From Teredinibacter sp. KSP-S5-2 (GTDB lineage: Bacteria > Pseudomonadota > Gammaproteobacteria > Pseudomonadales > Cellvibrionaceae), in contig NZ_CP120416.1 in assembly GCF_032773895.1 (NCBI RefSeq), positions 3,160,001 to 3,224,000 on the forward strand: a stretch of DNA of 64,000 bases, in the 5' to 3' direction. This document shows positions 25,493 through 34,910 of the stretch, one piece after another. The position numbers and the translations under genes were made by a program. Position 1 is the first letter of the stretch, and the number at the start of each line of letters is the position of its first letter. The notes beneath the pieces were generated by a model. The model did no database searches and was not told where the DNA came from. It was given only the letters and a program-made list of their open reading frames with translations.

Positions 25493-28438
25493 ATGAAACC
25501 TTTTCATACCAGAAGCGTCGATTTTAAATGCATCTTCAGTGTTCTCTGGGGAATACTCATAGCATTCTCAGCAGTGACTACTGGTGCAAAACCAACAGCC
25601 ACACCCGACACTTCTTTTACCTTCAACATTCCCGCTGGCATGCTTTCCCGAACATTGATCAAACTTGGGAAAGACACGCATTCAACCATCGTATTCAAGA
25701 CCAACGATATTGGTGATACCCCAGCCCCCGAGATCAAAGGCAAGCTCACGCTAATGGAAGCCATAAAACTGGCCACCCAGAACTGTTCATGCCAAATCCT
25801 TAACACGGGCCCGGACTCATACATTATTCAAATTGTTTCAAAACCGGGAAGTAAAGAAATGGTCACTGAAATTGAGGAAGTCCGAGTACAAGGACAAGCC
25901 GTAACCGGTTCACACTTGATAAGAAAAAGCACCTATAACAACAGCGCACTAGTCACAATAAACAGCGATACAATAAGCCTTACCAGTGCCACCTCGCTGC
26001 ACGATGTATTAAAAAACAATCCCCTTGTGACAGGGGAAAGCTCCAGCACAGCAATCAGCTTAGGCAGTGATGGCTCGTCAACCGTTTCCCTTAGAGGCCT
26101 TCCATCAGATGCCACACTGGTGTTGGTAAATGGGTTACGGGTCGCACCGAAAAGCGCTAATTTCCAGTCAGTAGATCTCTACACCATTCCCAGTTTTGCG
26201 GCGGATAATATTGAAATATTTAAGGACGGCACATCCGCCATTTATGGCTCAGATGCAATAGCAGGAACGGTCAATATTAACCTGGAAAAATATTACGATG
26301 GTATAGAGACTCGATACGTTTATGGTTTAACGGACAAAAACGATTTAGAAACTCAGGTATCGCAGATAAAAGCCGGAAAAGAGTTCAACCGTTACCATGC
26401 ATATGTATCCGCATATTATTTTGATCAGTCTGCCATTTACAGTCGAGATAGGCAGATTTCAAATGATGCAAACACTCTCGATAACGGTGGCTTCGATAAA
26501 CGCTCATGGGCAACACCCGATAGCATTATTAGCTTTGCAGATGGCTCCAGCATAATCGCAACAAACAATCCAGAAGCCCCCTACAGAGCATTGGCAAGTG
26601 ATGATGCATATAATATCCAACAAAACACAACATCCTACGCCCCTGCAACACGGTACGGAGCCTACACATATCATCAACTGGATTTTTCGTCTTCTCTACA
26701 GGGCAATCTCTCCTACTACTATACCTACTCAGAAAGCGAGGTGGAATCCGCCCCAACACCGGTGATAACAGGCTACAGTGTGCTACCCGCCTACGTATCA
26801 ATGTCCAACATTTATAATCCATTCGGGATGGATCTACCATTTGTCACTCGCAGGCTTGTGGAACTTGGAAATCAAAAAAATATTCATCAAAAAGATAACC
26901 ATTTTTTTGCAACCAACATCGATTACATAACGCCAGGTGCAGTCGTATCTGCGTCCTACCACTACAGCGAATCCAAGGAACGGCAGCAGTATTTAAATAT
27001 TGTTGATGGTTATCGACTGATAAGAGGAATTGGCCCATCAGCATCTTGCCAGGGGAACCAATTCGACGGCTGTACCCCAATTAATTTGTTAGGGCCAAGG
27101 GGAAGTATTACAGAAGAGCAAATTGATTATATATCCACACAAACGCAATCTATCTCCACCAGTCGCTTATCTTCCTGGAATATTCAAACCGCTTTCGACC
27201 TGAATGAAATCGGCGATCAACCTTTACTGATTGCAACAGGATTGGAGTACCGCCAGGAAAAAGCACGTACGCGACCAGAATACGACTGGAAAAATTCTTA
27301 TTTTTTTGGTGCGGTAAATACACCGCCATTAGAAGGAGAGAGAAATATCCAGGAATGGTATAACGAATTAGAGTACAGCCCAAAGCTACTTGGCGAAAAC
27401 ACCGCTACAGCATTTGAACTGGCATTTCGTTATTCCAACTACAGCGATTTTGGAGAAAATTTTTCCCCCAGAACTGGAATCAGAATTCAACCGTTCCAAC
27501 AACTCACAGTCAAATCCAGTTATTCAGAAAGCTTCCAGGCTCCCTCATTTTATGAATTAAGCGATCAAAAATTTATATATTATTCGAACGTATTAGATCC
27601 ATGTTCATACGAAGACAGTGTGACAAACTATCCCGGCTGCACACAGCAGATCTCCGACTACGCACAATCTGTTTTGATTTCACAGCAGGGAAATATGAAT
27701 CTGGAACCGGAGCTGGCTCGCAGCAAGACCGTTGGTTTTTTATGGCAGAGCTCACCCAACAACACCTACACAATCGGTGTTGATTACTTTCGCATTAACC
27801 AAACAAATGTTATTCATCTACTTAACCCAATATACCTTGTTTTTGAACAGGCAATGGAAGGTGAATCGGATAGGGTAACGCGCAACGCAGAAGGATATCT
27901 GGAAAAGGTTGACACCACACTCGTGAATGCAGGAAAACGTGAATTGTCAGGCTATGATTTACAACTCGGCCTGAATTTCACACGCCCGAAGTTCAACACA
28001 TACATTAATTTTTTTGCGACTTATATTGAACAATACGAGATGGGGTCCACGATCGATCAAAGCCGTGGTGATCTCTCCGGTAGTTTCGTCGATGTTACTC
28101 TTGGGGGACACGGTGCATTGCCCAAATGGAAAACCAACACCTCGATAACCGCAGAATTTAATGATAATCGAATTACTTACTCACACCTCTATGTCGATAA
28201 GATGAAAGAGGCATCGATAGAGAAAGGTGTTAGGGGAATTGACTCATGGTCGATTCATAATATTCAGTTTCAACACACATTCACTCACCCTCAAGTAACC
28301 TTTTCGCTTGGTATCGACAACCTACTCGATACTCCCCCTCCCTATTCAGCAACAGCGTTTACTGACAACTACGATGCTAGAACACACGACTTAAGAGGCC
28401 GTTATTTTTATACCCAGTTATCCTGGCAAGTAAACTAA
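25493..28438 (+). CDS. TonB-dependent outer-membrane receptor with STN signalling domain
   Basis: A 981-aa transducer-type TonB-dependent receptor: signal peptide (about 1-32), STN domain (about 42-115; FNIPAGMLSRTLIKLGKDT), a plausible TonB box around EVRVQG (about 128-133), plug domain (about 145-270; LHDVLKNNPLV, SLRGLPSDATLVLVNGLRV, EIFKDGTSAIYGSDAIAGTVNI) and a 22-strand barrel. The STN domain ties it to the FecI/FecR pair upstream. The ligand is not evident. Its location between a chitin-binding protease and a chitinase suggests chitin or peptide degradation products, but iron chelates cannot be excluded. Confidence 0.92.
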   Translation: MKPFHTRSVDFKCIFSVLWGILIAFSAVTTGAKPTATPDTSFTFNIPAGMLSRTLIKLGKDTHSTIVFKTNDIGDTPAPEIKGKLTLMEAIKLATQNCSCQILNTGPDSYIIQIVSKPGSKEMVTEIEEVRVQGQAVTGSHLIRKSTYNNSALVTINSDTISLTSATSLHDVLKNNPLVTGESSSTAISLGSDGSSTVSLRGLPSDATLVLVNGLRVAPKSANFQSVDLYTIPSFAADNIEIFKDGTSAIYGSDAIAGTVNINLEKYYDGIETRYVYGLTDKNDLETQVSQIKAGKEFNRYHAYVSAYYFDQSAIYSRDRQISNDANTLDNGGFDKRSWATPDSIISFADGSSIIATNNPEAPYRALASDDAYNIQQNTTSYAPATRYGAYTYHQLDFSSSLQGNLSYYYTYSESEVESAPTPVITGYSVLPAYVSMSNIYNPFGMDLPFVTRRLVELGNQKNIHQKDNHFFATNIDYITPGAVVSASYHYSESKERQQYLNIVDGYRLIRGIGPSASCQGNQFDGCTPINLLGPRGSITEEQIDYISTQTQSISTSRLSSWNIQTAFDLNEIGDQPLLIATGLEYRQEKARTRPEYDWKNSYFFGAVNTPPLEGERNIQEWYNELEYSPKLLGENTATAFELAFRYSNYSDFGENFSPRTGIRIQPFQQLTVKSSYSESFQAPSFYELSDQKFIYYSNVLDPCSYEDSVTNYPGCTQQISDYAQSVLISQQGNMNLEPELARSKTVGFLWQSSPNNTYTIGVDYFRINQTNVIHLLNPIYLVFEQAMEGESDRVTRNAEGYLEKVDTTLVNAGKRELSGYDLQLGLNFTRPKFNTYINFFATYIEQYEMGSTIDQSRGDLSGSFVDVTLGGHGALPKWKTNTSITAEFNDNRITYSHLYVDKMKEASIEKGVRGIDSWSIHNIQFQHTFTHPQVTFSLGIDNLLDTPPPYSATAFTDNYDARTHDLRGRYFYTQLSWQVN

Positions 28439-29061
28439 ACCACCCATAATTATTGACGATGTTTATTTGCATGTGTAACCCAACGGATTAATGTATGTAT
28501 TAAAAAAAAGGGAAAGATAAATAATAAAACCACAATCAACACCAACAGAACCAAACTTTAGCATTAACACATTATTAGATATCCATATAAAGTTATTAGC
28601 GAGCAACTAAAACTCCCCCATAAAATGGTATTTAAATTCAAAATTGCTATATCCAGGACATAACGAAATACCCAATTTCTCTTACCCGATGAACTTAATT
28701 CGTTCTAAAATTACTACGGCTCAAATTTTCTTTTAACTCAATAAATTAGAAAATATTGAGCAATGGATTGGCTCATAATTTGACTTGGGCCAACTGTTTT
28801 TATTCGTTTATGTAGATCAAGTCACCGTGTCATATTGTAGTTTGATGTAACGTGTGTTTGTTCTTCAAAATGCATAGAAACGCGCTATTGGAGGGCAAAC
28901 AATAATAATGAACGTTGCTACGAAGCGATGACCAATTATCAAAAATTCGTTTTCAGCTGTTTTAATTCTTTTGCTATTCAAAGGCGACTTAAAAACCGTC
29001 TTGCATAGACCTGTTTTTTTGTTACCCCGTGACCAGTAAAAAATTTACGTAGCAACCCGTT
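28439..29061. other. Intergenic region before the chitinase gene
   Basis: About 620 nt, AT-rich, with no convincing gene and no clear terminator for the receptor gene. The right half must contain the chitinase promoter; I see no near-consensus sigma-70 pair. A partial CRP-like half site pair (TGTAG-N6-TCACC, near 28820) is too weak to call. Confidence 0.4.
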
Positions 29062-29106
29062 GTGTCACTTACGCACGTAAAATCTAACTCCAATAAGGAT
29101 AATAAT

Positions 29107-31935
29107 ATGATTACGATGCTTTGCAGACGATTAGCCGCGGTGGCCATGCTGGCAGTGATGATTTCGAGTTTGGCTAACTCGGCATTGGCAGCAACAACCG
29201 CCGACCACGAAAAACAAATCGTGGGTTACATTACTCAGTGGGATCCGTGGAAAGACGCTAAAGCAGGTTTTCCTGTTCAAGGTGCCGCGAACCACTTAAA
29301 CGTTGATATGTCAAAATACACCATATTGAACTACTCGTTCTTTGGTGTCGCTGTTGACGGCTCACTTCACTCAGGTGACTACCGCAACAAGAGCATTTAT
29401 CAAGAGGGTGTGGTACAACAACCTGCTCCTCTATTAATGACAGACGTATATTCTTCCTGGGACTTGTACCTCATCTGGGGTGAGCTAGACCCTGTTTACC
29501 AAGAAACACCTGAGAGTATTGCTCAAGGTTTCGTAGTAAGCGGACAAAACTGGACTCACACTGCAACAGGCTTAAGTGGTGTCGCACCAATTCCTGTTAA
29601 AAAAGTGGGTGGCAAGCCTGGTATCATCGAGCATGCCCACGCCAATGGCGTGAAAGTTATGGCGTCGATTGGTGGCTGGAGTATGTGTAAACACTTCCCA
29701 GAAATGGCTGCAGATCCTGCAAAACGCGCCAAGTTTATGGAAGGTGTTGACCAGTTGATGGCTCTAGGTTTCGATGGTATCGACCTAGACTGGGAATACC
29801 CAGGCCCATATTCTGGAATGAATTTCACCGGTACTGAAGCTGACTACGCAAACTTCCTGACTCTTGTTAAGGAAATTCGCACGAAAATTGGTCCAGACAA
29901 GTTAATCACCTCCGCTTTCTCAATGAACCCAACCAAATTGGCTGGCTTCAACTGGGCTGAGTTGAACAACTACATGGACTACTACAACATGATGACCTAT
30001 GACGTTGATGGTGGTTGGTCAGATAATGCAGGCCACAACTCTCCACTATTCAACTACCCTGGATCCGCTTGGGGCTTGAGCTTTGATGACACTGCTCAAT
30101 GGCTACTTGCTCAAGGTATCCCTGGAGAGAAAATCAACATGGGCTTCGGCTTCTACGGTCGCGGTGTTGTCACAGAAGCTCCAGCAGCGCTTGGTCAGAC
30201 AACGATCAAGAAATCTGTCACTATCCAGCCTGATGGCCCTGTTACAACAGCTGCTGACTATGACAACTGGCCTTTAGATGTATATGACGGTACGCCAAAC
30301 TACTTCTTCGTCGAATCGAAGAAAGCAGACGGCTGGACAGAGCATTGGGATGACAGTGCAAAAGTGCCATACCTGACTAAAGACGGCCTTAAAAGCTACT
30401 TCGTCAGTTATGACAATGAGCGTTCAATTGGTCTTAAAGCACAATACGTAAACGACTACGGCCTAGGCGGTGGTATTGTTTGGCAAGTTGCTGGCGACTT
30501 TGAATGTGTTGGCGGTTACACAATGGCAGGTAAACTACCTGTGTGTGGCGGCGTAAACCCAGTTCTAGCGAACAAAATGAATGAAGTTTTTGCACTTGGT
30601 TGTAAAGGCTGCCCAGTTGTTCGTATTACGGCTCCAACCTCAGCTGACAAGCACGCTCCAGGTAGCAACATTACTCTAGCAGTAGCTGCAACCGACTCTG
30701 ACGGAACTGTTGTAAGCGTAGACTACTATGTAGACGATGCTCTTCTAGGTACTTCTACTACAGGTACTGACTTTGCTTACACTTGGACAAACGTCGCAGA
30801 AGGTACTTACAAAGTACACGCTGTGGCAACAGACAATGTAAACAACGCTCAGAAGTCAGCCACAATTACTGTAGCGGTTAACACTGATCACCTTTCTCCT
30901 GAAGTAACCATTACAGCCCCAGACGTGAAGATCGTACAAGATCCTCTTGGAACTGTTGCGGTATCTGCCGACGTTACCTACGCTGCAGGAACTGTTACCA
31001 GTGTTGAAATGGCTGTAGGAACGCAAGTACTCGCTGTTTCAAATAGTGGCAGCACCTACTCCGCCGTATTCACACCAGCAGACTTCGGTAACTACACATT
31101 GACAGTTGTTGCTACCAGCAGCGATGGTTTTGCGAAAACTGCAACAGCAGACTTCGTACTTCTTCAATGTGACGCTCCAGAATGGGATGCAGGTACCACA
31201 TACGCCGCAGGCGGAACCCAAGTACTTTACCAAGGCGACTTATACCAGAACAGCTACTGGACACAAGGCAATGTTCCAACTGCCGGTGGCCCATGGGTAT
31301 TCTTGAAGTCTTGTGACGGTTCTGGTTCTTCCAGCAGCTCAAGCAGCTCGTCTTCTTCAAGCTCTAGCTCTTCATCCAGCAGCTCAAGCAGCTCTTCTTC
31401 AAGCTCTAGCTCTTCATCTTCTTCAGGTGGTCAAACTTGTAACCCATATGTTGCGGGTTCCAGCTACTCTGTAGGTGATGTTGTTTCTAACGCGGGTGGA
31501 TACTACAGCTGTAAAGTTGCAGGCTGGTGTTCAAGCGGTAACTCTGCATATGAGCCAGGTGTAGGTTGGGCATGGAACTATGCGTGGGATGCAACTACAG
31601 CTCCTGCTGATTGTGGTACAAGCTCATCATCATCAAGCAGCAGTTCAAGCAGTTCGTCTTCAAGCTCTAGCTCTTCATCCAGCAGCTCAAGCAGCTCTTC
31701 TTCAAGCAGCAGCTCTAGCTCTTCTGGTGGAACCGGTGACTGTGCAGCTCAAGGCATTGACCCAACTGCGATAAATGCATACCCCAACTGGACTCAAAAC
31801 GACTGGGCGGGTAATCCAAGCTATGCGGCTGGTGGCGATATGATGTCTAACACTGGTGCGGTATACCGCGCTAACTGGTGGACTCAGGCAGCGCCTGGTA
31901 GCGACGGCTCCTGGACATTTGTATGTAATATCTAA
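29107..31935 (+). CDS. Secreted multi-domain GH18 chitinase
   Basis: A 942-aa extracellular endo-/exo-chitinase. The ATG at 29107 is chosen for its ribosome site AAGGAT (29094-29099) and the signal peptide that follows at once (cleavage near ALA, residue 29); a GTG at 29062 would put extra polar residues in front. The GH18 barrel (about 36-495) carries SIGGW (187-191) and the catalytic DxxDxDxE motif DGIDLDWE (223-230, acid/base Glu230), with MTYD later. Two Ig-like domains follow (about 503-600 and 607-690), then a CBM5/12, a poly-Ser linker, a second CBM5/12, another poly-Ser linker and a third CBM5/12 at the C-terminus. The three carbohydrate modules and long linkers fit attack on insoluble chitin. 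Confidence 0.95.
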   Translation: MITMLCRRLAAVAMLAVMISSLANSALAATTADHEKQIVGYITQWDPWKDAKAGFPVQGAANHLNVDMSKYTILNYSFFGVAVDGSLHSGDYRNKSIYQEGVVQQPAPLLMTDVYSSWDLYLIWGELDPVYQETPESIAQGFVVSGQNWTHTATGLSGVAPIPVKKVGGKPGIIEHAHANGVKVMASIGGWSMCKHFPEMAADPAKRAKFMEGVDQLMALGFDGIDLDWEYPGPYSGMNFTGTEADYANFLTLVKEIRTKIGPDKLITSAFSMNPTKLAGFNWAELNNYMDYYNMMTYDVDGGWSDNAGHNSPLFNYPGSAWGLSFDDTAQWLLAQGIPGEKINMGFGFYGRGVVTEAPAALGQTTIKKSVTIQPDGPVTTAADYDNWPLDVYDGTPNYFFVESKKADGWTEHWDDSAKVPYLTKDGLKSYFVSYDNERSIGLKAQYVNDYGLGGGIVWQVAGDFECVGGYTMAGKLPVCGGVNPVLANKMNEVFALGCKGCPVVRITAPTSADKHAPGSNITLAVAATDSDGTVVSVDYYVDDALLGTSTTGTDFAYTWTNVAEGTYKVHAVATDNVNNAQKSATITVAVNTDHLSPEVTITAPDVKIVQDPLGTVAVSADVTYAAGTVTSVEMAVGTQVLAVSNSGSTYSAVFTPADFGNYTLTVVATSSDGFAKTATADFVLLQCDAPEWDAGTTYAAGGTQVLYQGDLYQNSYWTQGNVPTAGGPWVFLKSCDGSGSSSSSSSSSSSSSSSSSSSSSSSSSSSSSSSSSGGQTCNPYVAGSSYSVGDVVSNAGGYYSCKVAGWCSSGNSAYEPGVGWAWNYAWDATTAPADCGTSSSSSSSSSSSSSSSSSSSSSSSSSSSSSSSSSSSGGTGDCAAQGIDPTAINAYPNWTQNDWAGNPSYAAGGDMMSNTGAVYRANWWTQAAPGSDGSWTFVCNI
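31349..31715 (+). repeat. Repeated poly-serine linker DNA in the chitinase gene
   Basis: The two linkers (about 31324-31425 and 31621-31724) are built from AGC, TCT and TCA codons and share long identical stretches, for example around 31355-31410 and 31655-31710. Protein-level low complexity is functional in this bacterial group, but such DNA repeats are prone to slippage and to deletion of the module between them. Confidence 0.8.
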
Positions 31936-31938
31936 TTC

Positions 31939-31984
31939 TCTATTATGAGAATAATAGAAAGGCGGCCAATGGCCGCCTTTTTTT
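31939..31984 (+). terminator. Double-hairpin terminator after the chitinase gene
   Basis: First hairpin TCTATTAT (31939-31946) / ATAATAGA (31951-31958), then AAAGGCGGCC (31958-31967) / GGCCGCCTTT (31971-31980) with an AAT loop and a run of seven T (31978-31984). The second is a very strong intrinsic terminator. Confidence 0.9.
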
Positions 31985-32338
31985 ATTCATGGTTATCACT
32001 ACGAAATTCCCAGAGGCAACAAGTTCCCGCCTCCATTGAACTTAGACTAATTCCACCTAGAGCAGCTGATTATCTTTAGATCTGTAAACACTATACCCGC
32101 CGAAGAAGACCGCCCTGCCGTCGTCTATTCGATGTGCATTTCTACGTTTTGATTTTTAATGGATATGGTAGAGTCAAGACATACTCCAAATCTGACAATA
32201 ATCAAACTGACACGGATAAAAAGGAAATTCACATAATAAAGAACCGGAGCATCCATCACATAACTGTGAGCAAAAGCCATTATTCGTATGATCCTTAACA
32301 AATCAGAGCAATATAGAACCATCACCCATCTAAGAGAA
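31985..32338. other. Intergenic region between convergent chitinase and membrane-protein genes
   Basis: About 350 nt. A 73-codon minus-strand frame at 32125-32346 overlaps the end of the membrane-protein gene but has no ribosome site or recognisable features, so I do not call it. Nothing else seen. Confidence 0.5.
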
Positions 32339-34756
32339 CTACACATTCACTTCCGCTTGAACCATGAATAATCTATTGGCCTCAGCTTTCTTTCTTCGAT
32401 ACAAATAAAATTCAGTTATCGCCATTGGCAGAAGGAAATACCCCCACAAATAAATGTCGAAAAAGTACTTAAAGTGAGACATCGGAGAAAACAGAAACAG
32501 CATTCCCATACGCATTAATATAAGCATGGAAACCGCAGCGGTCTTAGGAAAAAAGCTCCACTGAGAAACGATTAAAAGGGTCAGCAAAAAAGAAAACATT
32601 GCATTCCAAACTAACGTTCTACCACTCAAGAAAAAATTAGTCCCCAGATCCAGGGTTTTCTTGATTCGTTCATATACTTTATATTGAAAAGAAATCAGTG
32701 CTGGATGAGTGGGAACACTATCAAACACAGCCAAACGATACTTATCGTCTTCAAAAGCATGCCACCCCCAACGTCGAGAATTTGAAAAGTGATATGCAGG
32801 TAAGACATTCACATCCCCGGTAATAGACATTAATGAATCGTAAAAAACTCTAGCTCGATTTTTTATAAAAATATGTGGATTCATTATAACAAGCTTTATT
32901 GCAACATCTTTTAATCGTTCAATATCCCGTTCCGAATACACGCCATATTTTAAATGACGCCCACTCCAAAATGCTTCAAGATATTTATAATGCTTAGCCA
33001 AATCGTCATACCAAATAACAGCATCAATTGCCCTTCTATCTTCTTCGTAATTATCGCTTTGGTGATGCTGGCTAATTATTTCGCCCAAAGGCTCTATCAA
33101 GAGGGTTAAGATATAGTTCTTATCTTCATGAGCATTTAAAAGATGCTTAAGCGGAGCACCTTGAGCATAAAAAACAACCAAGCTGGAAATAAACATAAGA
33201 CCAACAAAAGGAACTCGAGGGCGAACAAACAACATTAACCAAACAGGCACAACCGCAATCAGATAAATACCTTCTGACCGAAAGCCAACCAATAGAGCAA
33301 TGCTCACACCAATATAAATTGCGTAACGTATCGGTAAATGCTGTTTCCTAATTGACCAGAAGAACAACAATACGAATAGAAAAACGCTCGCTATCGAGTA
33401 AATAACATCCCTGACGAAAAATGAAGGGTATATTAGAACTGGAATAGAAGTGAGCGTCACAACAAAAAAAGCAATTAAAACGAATTTACTTAAACCTAAC
33501 TCAAGCAAATTAAAAAACAGATAAGAAATAAGCAGAGACATCAACACGGTCTGCAACGCAGTTAAAGCCGCAGGCGTATCAGTTATTATAGTTAGACACA
33601 GGATAAAAAAACTATATACATGAGAGTGCCAGGTATTAAAATCCAGATATTTTACTTGTGCCCAAGTTGCCATCGAGTCTGTCTGCATAATAGATGGCCA
33701 GGCGGACAGAGAAAAAATAGAGATAATCGATAACGAACATATAAACATGCCCCAAAATGGCCAATACCGTCTGGAAAACATCCTTCGCCGTCTAAACAAT
33801 AAAAATAACTCGACCATTAAAAACGATAAAATCAACGAAACCATAAATATCGCAAAATCGACTACTTTATGATCTCTTTTATTATTGGTAAATACCTCAT
33901 TATCAAACTCAATACGACCAAGATCTATATCCACCTTTGGCTTAAGATAGATAAGCTTCCCATTCACACGCAAGTTTGCGGTCATTAAAGTAAAATCATT
34001 GGGAATTTGATCAAACTGAAAGGCAACAGAGTTAATTTTGGAAATTGGCAGATCAAACTTCTGCAAATACGGTATTGATTGGTGCTCCCCTATTGGCAAC
34101 TTGAAGCTGTACGCACCTTGATGCGAGTATAGATCCACCCCGGCATAATACTTATCATCGATATAGACTTCACTAAAAGCAGAATACACCGGCTCAGAAA
34201 AATATATATGCCCTTTACGGACATGCCCTTGATAAGATATTTTCCTATTCGGTAGTAAGCTTAAGTATCCATCTTTGTATTTTACTGAACCCGGTTTATC
34301 AAACTGAACCAAAGAAATATTATTATCGTTTATATTGATACTTTGGATTGTAACCAAGTTAGTTTGTGCGCGTTTATTCGAGATACCCGTATTAATTATT
34401 TCAATTTTATGCCTTTCTTGTGATAAATCTTTCAGGTTTGATACAAATACGGAGCTTTCCAACATTCCCCGCGGCGTATCAATCTTCATCTTCCCATAAA
34501 ATGGCTCAGATGTTTTTAAATACAACTCCAGCTGAGAACTCCAATGCGCCGAAGATGAAAGATTTAAATAAAGGTACGATATAAAGAAAAGAAAACACCA
34601 CAAAGCCAAAATATATAAGGCATGCTGCTTTCTGCTACACAGATCTGAAAAAAAATTAACAAAGAGCAGAACAGCTCGACATCCGTTTCGAATCATATAC
34701 TCGACCACCAAAGGGCTTGGGTTTAACTTATTATTATTGTTTCGAGTATTGTACAA
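32339..34756 (-). CDS. Multi-spanning membrane protein resembling GT-C glycosyltransferases
   Basis: An 805-aa integral membrane protein. One helix lies near residues 46-66. A periplasmic domain of about 220 residues is rich in beta structure (about 70-290). From about residue 300 there are roughly ten more helices, a second soluble loop of about 140 residues (540-680), and two to four C-terminal helices. The segment after the helix at about 350, SAWPSIMQTDSMATWAQ...NTWHSHVYSFF, looks like the first extracytoplasmic loop of GT-C enzymes that use lipid-linked sugars (Asp in a D-S-x-x-x-W setting, then a W-H pair). That family call is inference. It lies downstream of tpsB on the same strand, beyond a terminator hairpin. 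The start could be 34756 or the ATG at 34696. Confidence 0.6.
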   Translation of the reverse strand: MYNTRNNNNKLNPSPLVVEYMIRNGCRAVLLFVNFFSDLCSRKQHALYILALWCFLFFISYLYLNLSSSAHWSSQLELYLKTSEPFYGKMKIDTPRGMLESSVFVSNLKDLSQERHKIEIINTGISNKRAQTNLVTIQSININDNNISLVQFDKPGSVKYKDGYLSLLPNRKISYQGHVRKGHIYFSEPVYSAFSEVYIDDKYYAGVDLYSHQGAYSFKLPIGEHQSIPYLQKFDLPISKINSVAFQFDQIPNDFTLMTANLRVNGKLIYLKPKVDIDLGRIEFDNEVFTNNKRDHKVVDFAIFMVSLILSFLMVELFLLFRRRRMFSRRYWPFWGMFICSLSIISIFSLSAWPSIMQTDSMATWAQVKYLDFNTWHSHVYSFFILCLTIITDTPAALTALQTVLMSLLISYLFFNLLELGLSKFVLIAFFVVTLTSIPVLIYPSFFVRDVIYSIASVFLFVLLFFWSIRKQHLPIRYAIYIGVSIALLVGFRSEGIYLIAVVPVWLMLFVRPRVPFVGLMFISSLVVFYAQGAPLKHLLNAHEDKNYILTLLIEPLGEIISQHHQSDNYEEDRRAIDAVIWYDDLAKHYKYLEAFWSGRHLKYGVYSERDIERLKDVAIKLVIMNPHIFIKNRARVFYDSLMSITGDVNVLPAYHFSNSRRWGWHAFEDDKYRLAVFDSVPTHPALISFQYKVYERIKKTLDLGTNFFLSGRTLVWNAMFSFLLTLLIVSQWSFFPKTAAVSMLILMRMGMLFLFSPMSHFKYFFDIYLWGYFLLPMAITEFYLYRRKKAEANRLFMVQAEVNV

Positions 34757-34839
34757 ATACGTCTATCGAATAGAAATATCCCCGTTAAATATTGTCACCC
34801 AAGACATTATTTAACTTTCGACAATGTGAACCAAATATC

Positions 34840-34881
34840 TATTAGAAAAAACTAAAGAAAGGCACCTAACAAAAGGTGCCT
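34840..34881 (-). terminator. Intrinsic terminator after tpsB
   Basis: On the minus strand AGGCACCT (34881-34874), a 6-nt loop and AGGTGCCT (34867-34860) form a perfect 8-bp stem followed by a U-rich tract (34859-34840, TTTCTTTAGTTTTTTC). It begins 30 nt after the tpsB stop and would separate tpsB from the GT-C-like gene. Confidence 0.75.
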
Positions 34882-34910
34882 AATATAGGGAATGAATTGT
34901 ATCGAACCAA

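Noticed and set aside
28815-28835. CRP-like site before the chitinase gene
   Set aside because: Only about 7 of 10 consensus half-site bases match (TGTAG-N6-TCACC); expected by chance in AT-rich DNA.
28928-29008. 26-codon frame just upstream of the chitinase gene, preceded by a 7-codon frame with a GGAGG site
   Set aside because: Too short and with no regulatory logic visible; kept only as a note, since a leader peptide cannot be shown.
32125-32346. 73-codon minus-strand frame overlapping the end of the GT-C-like gene
   Set aside because: No ribosome site, no family features, overlaps a real gene end; probably chance.
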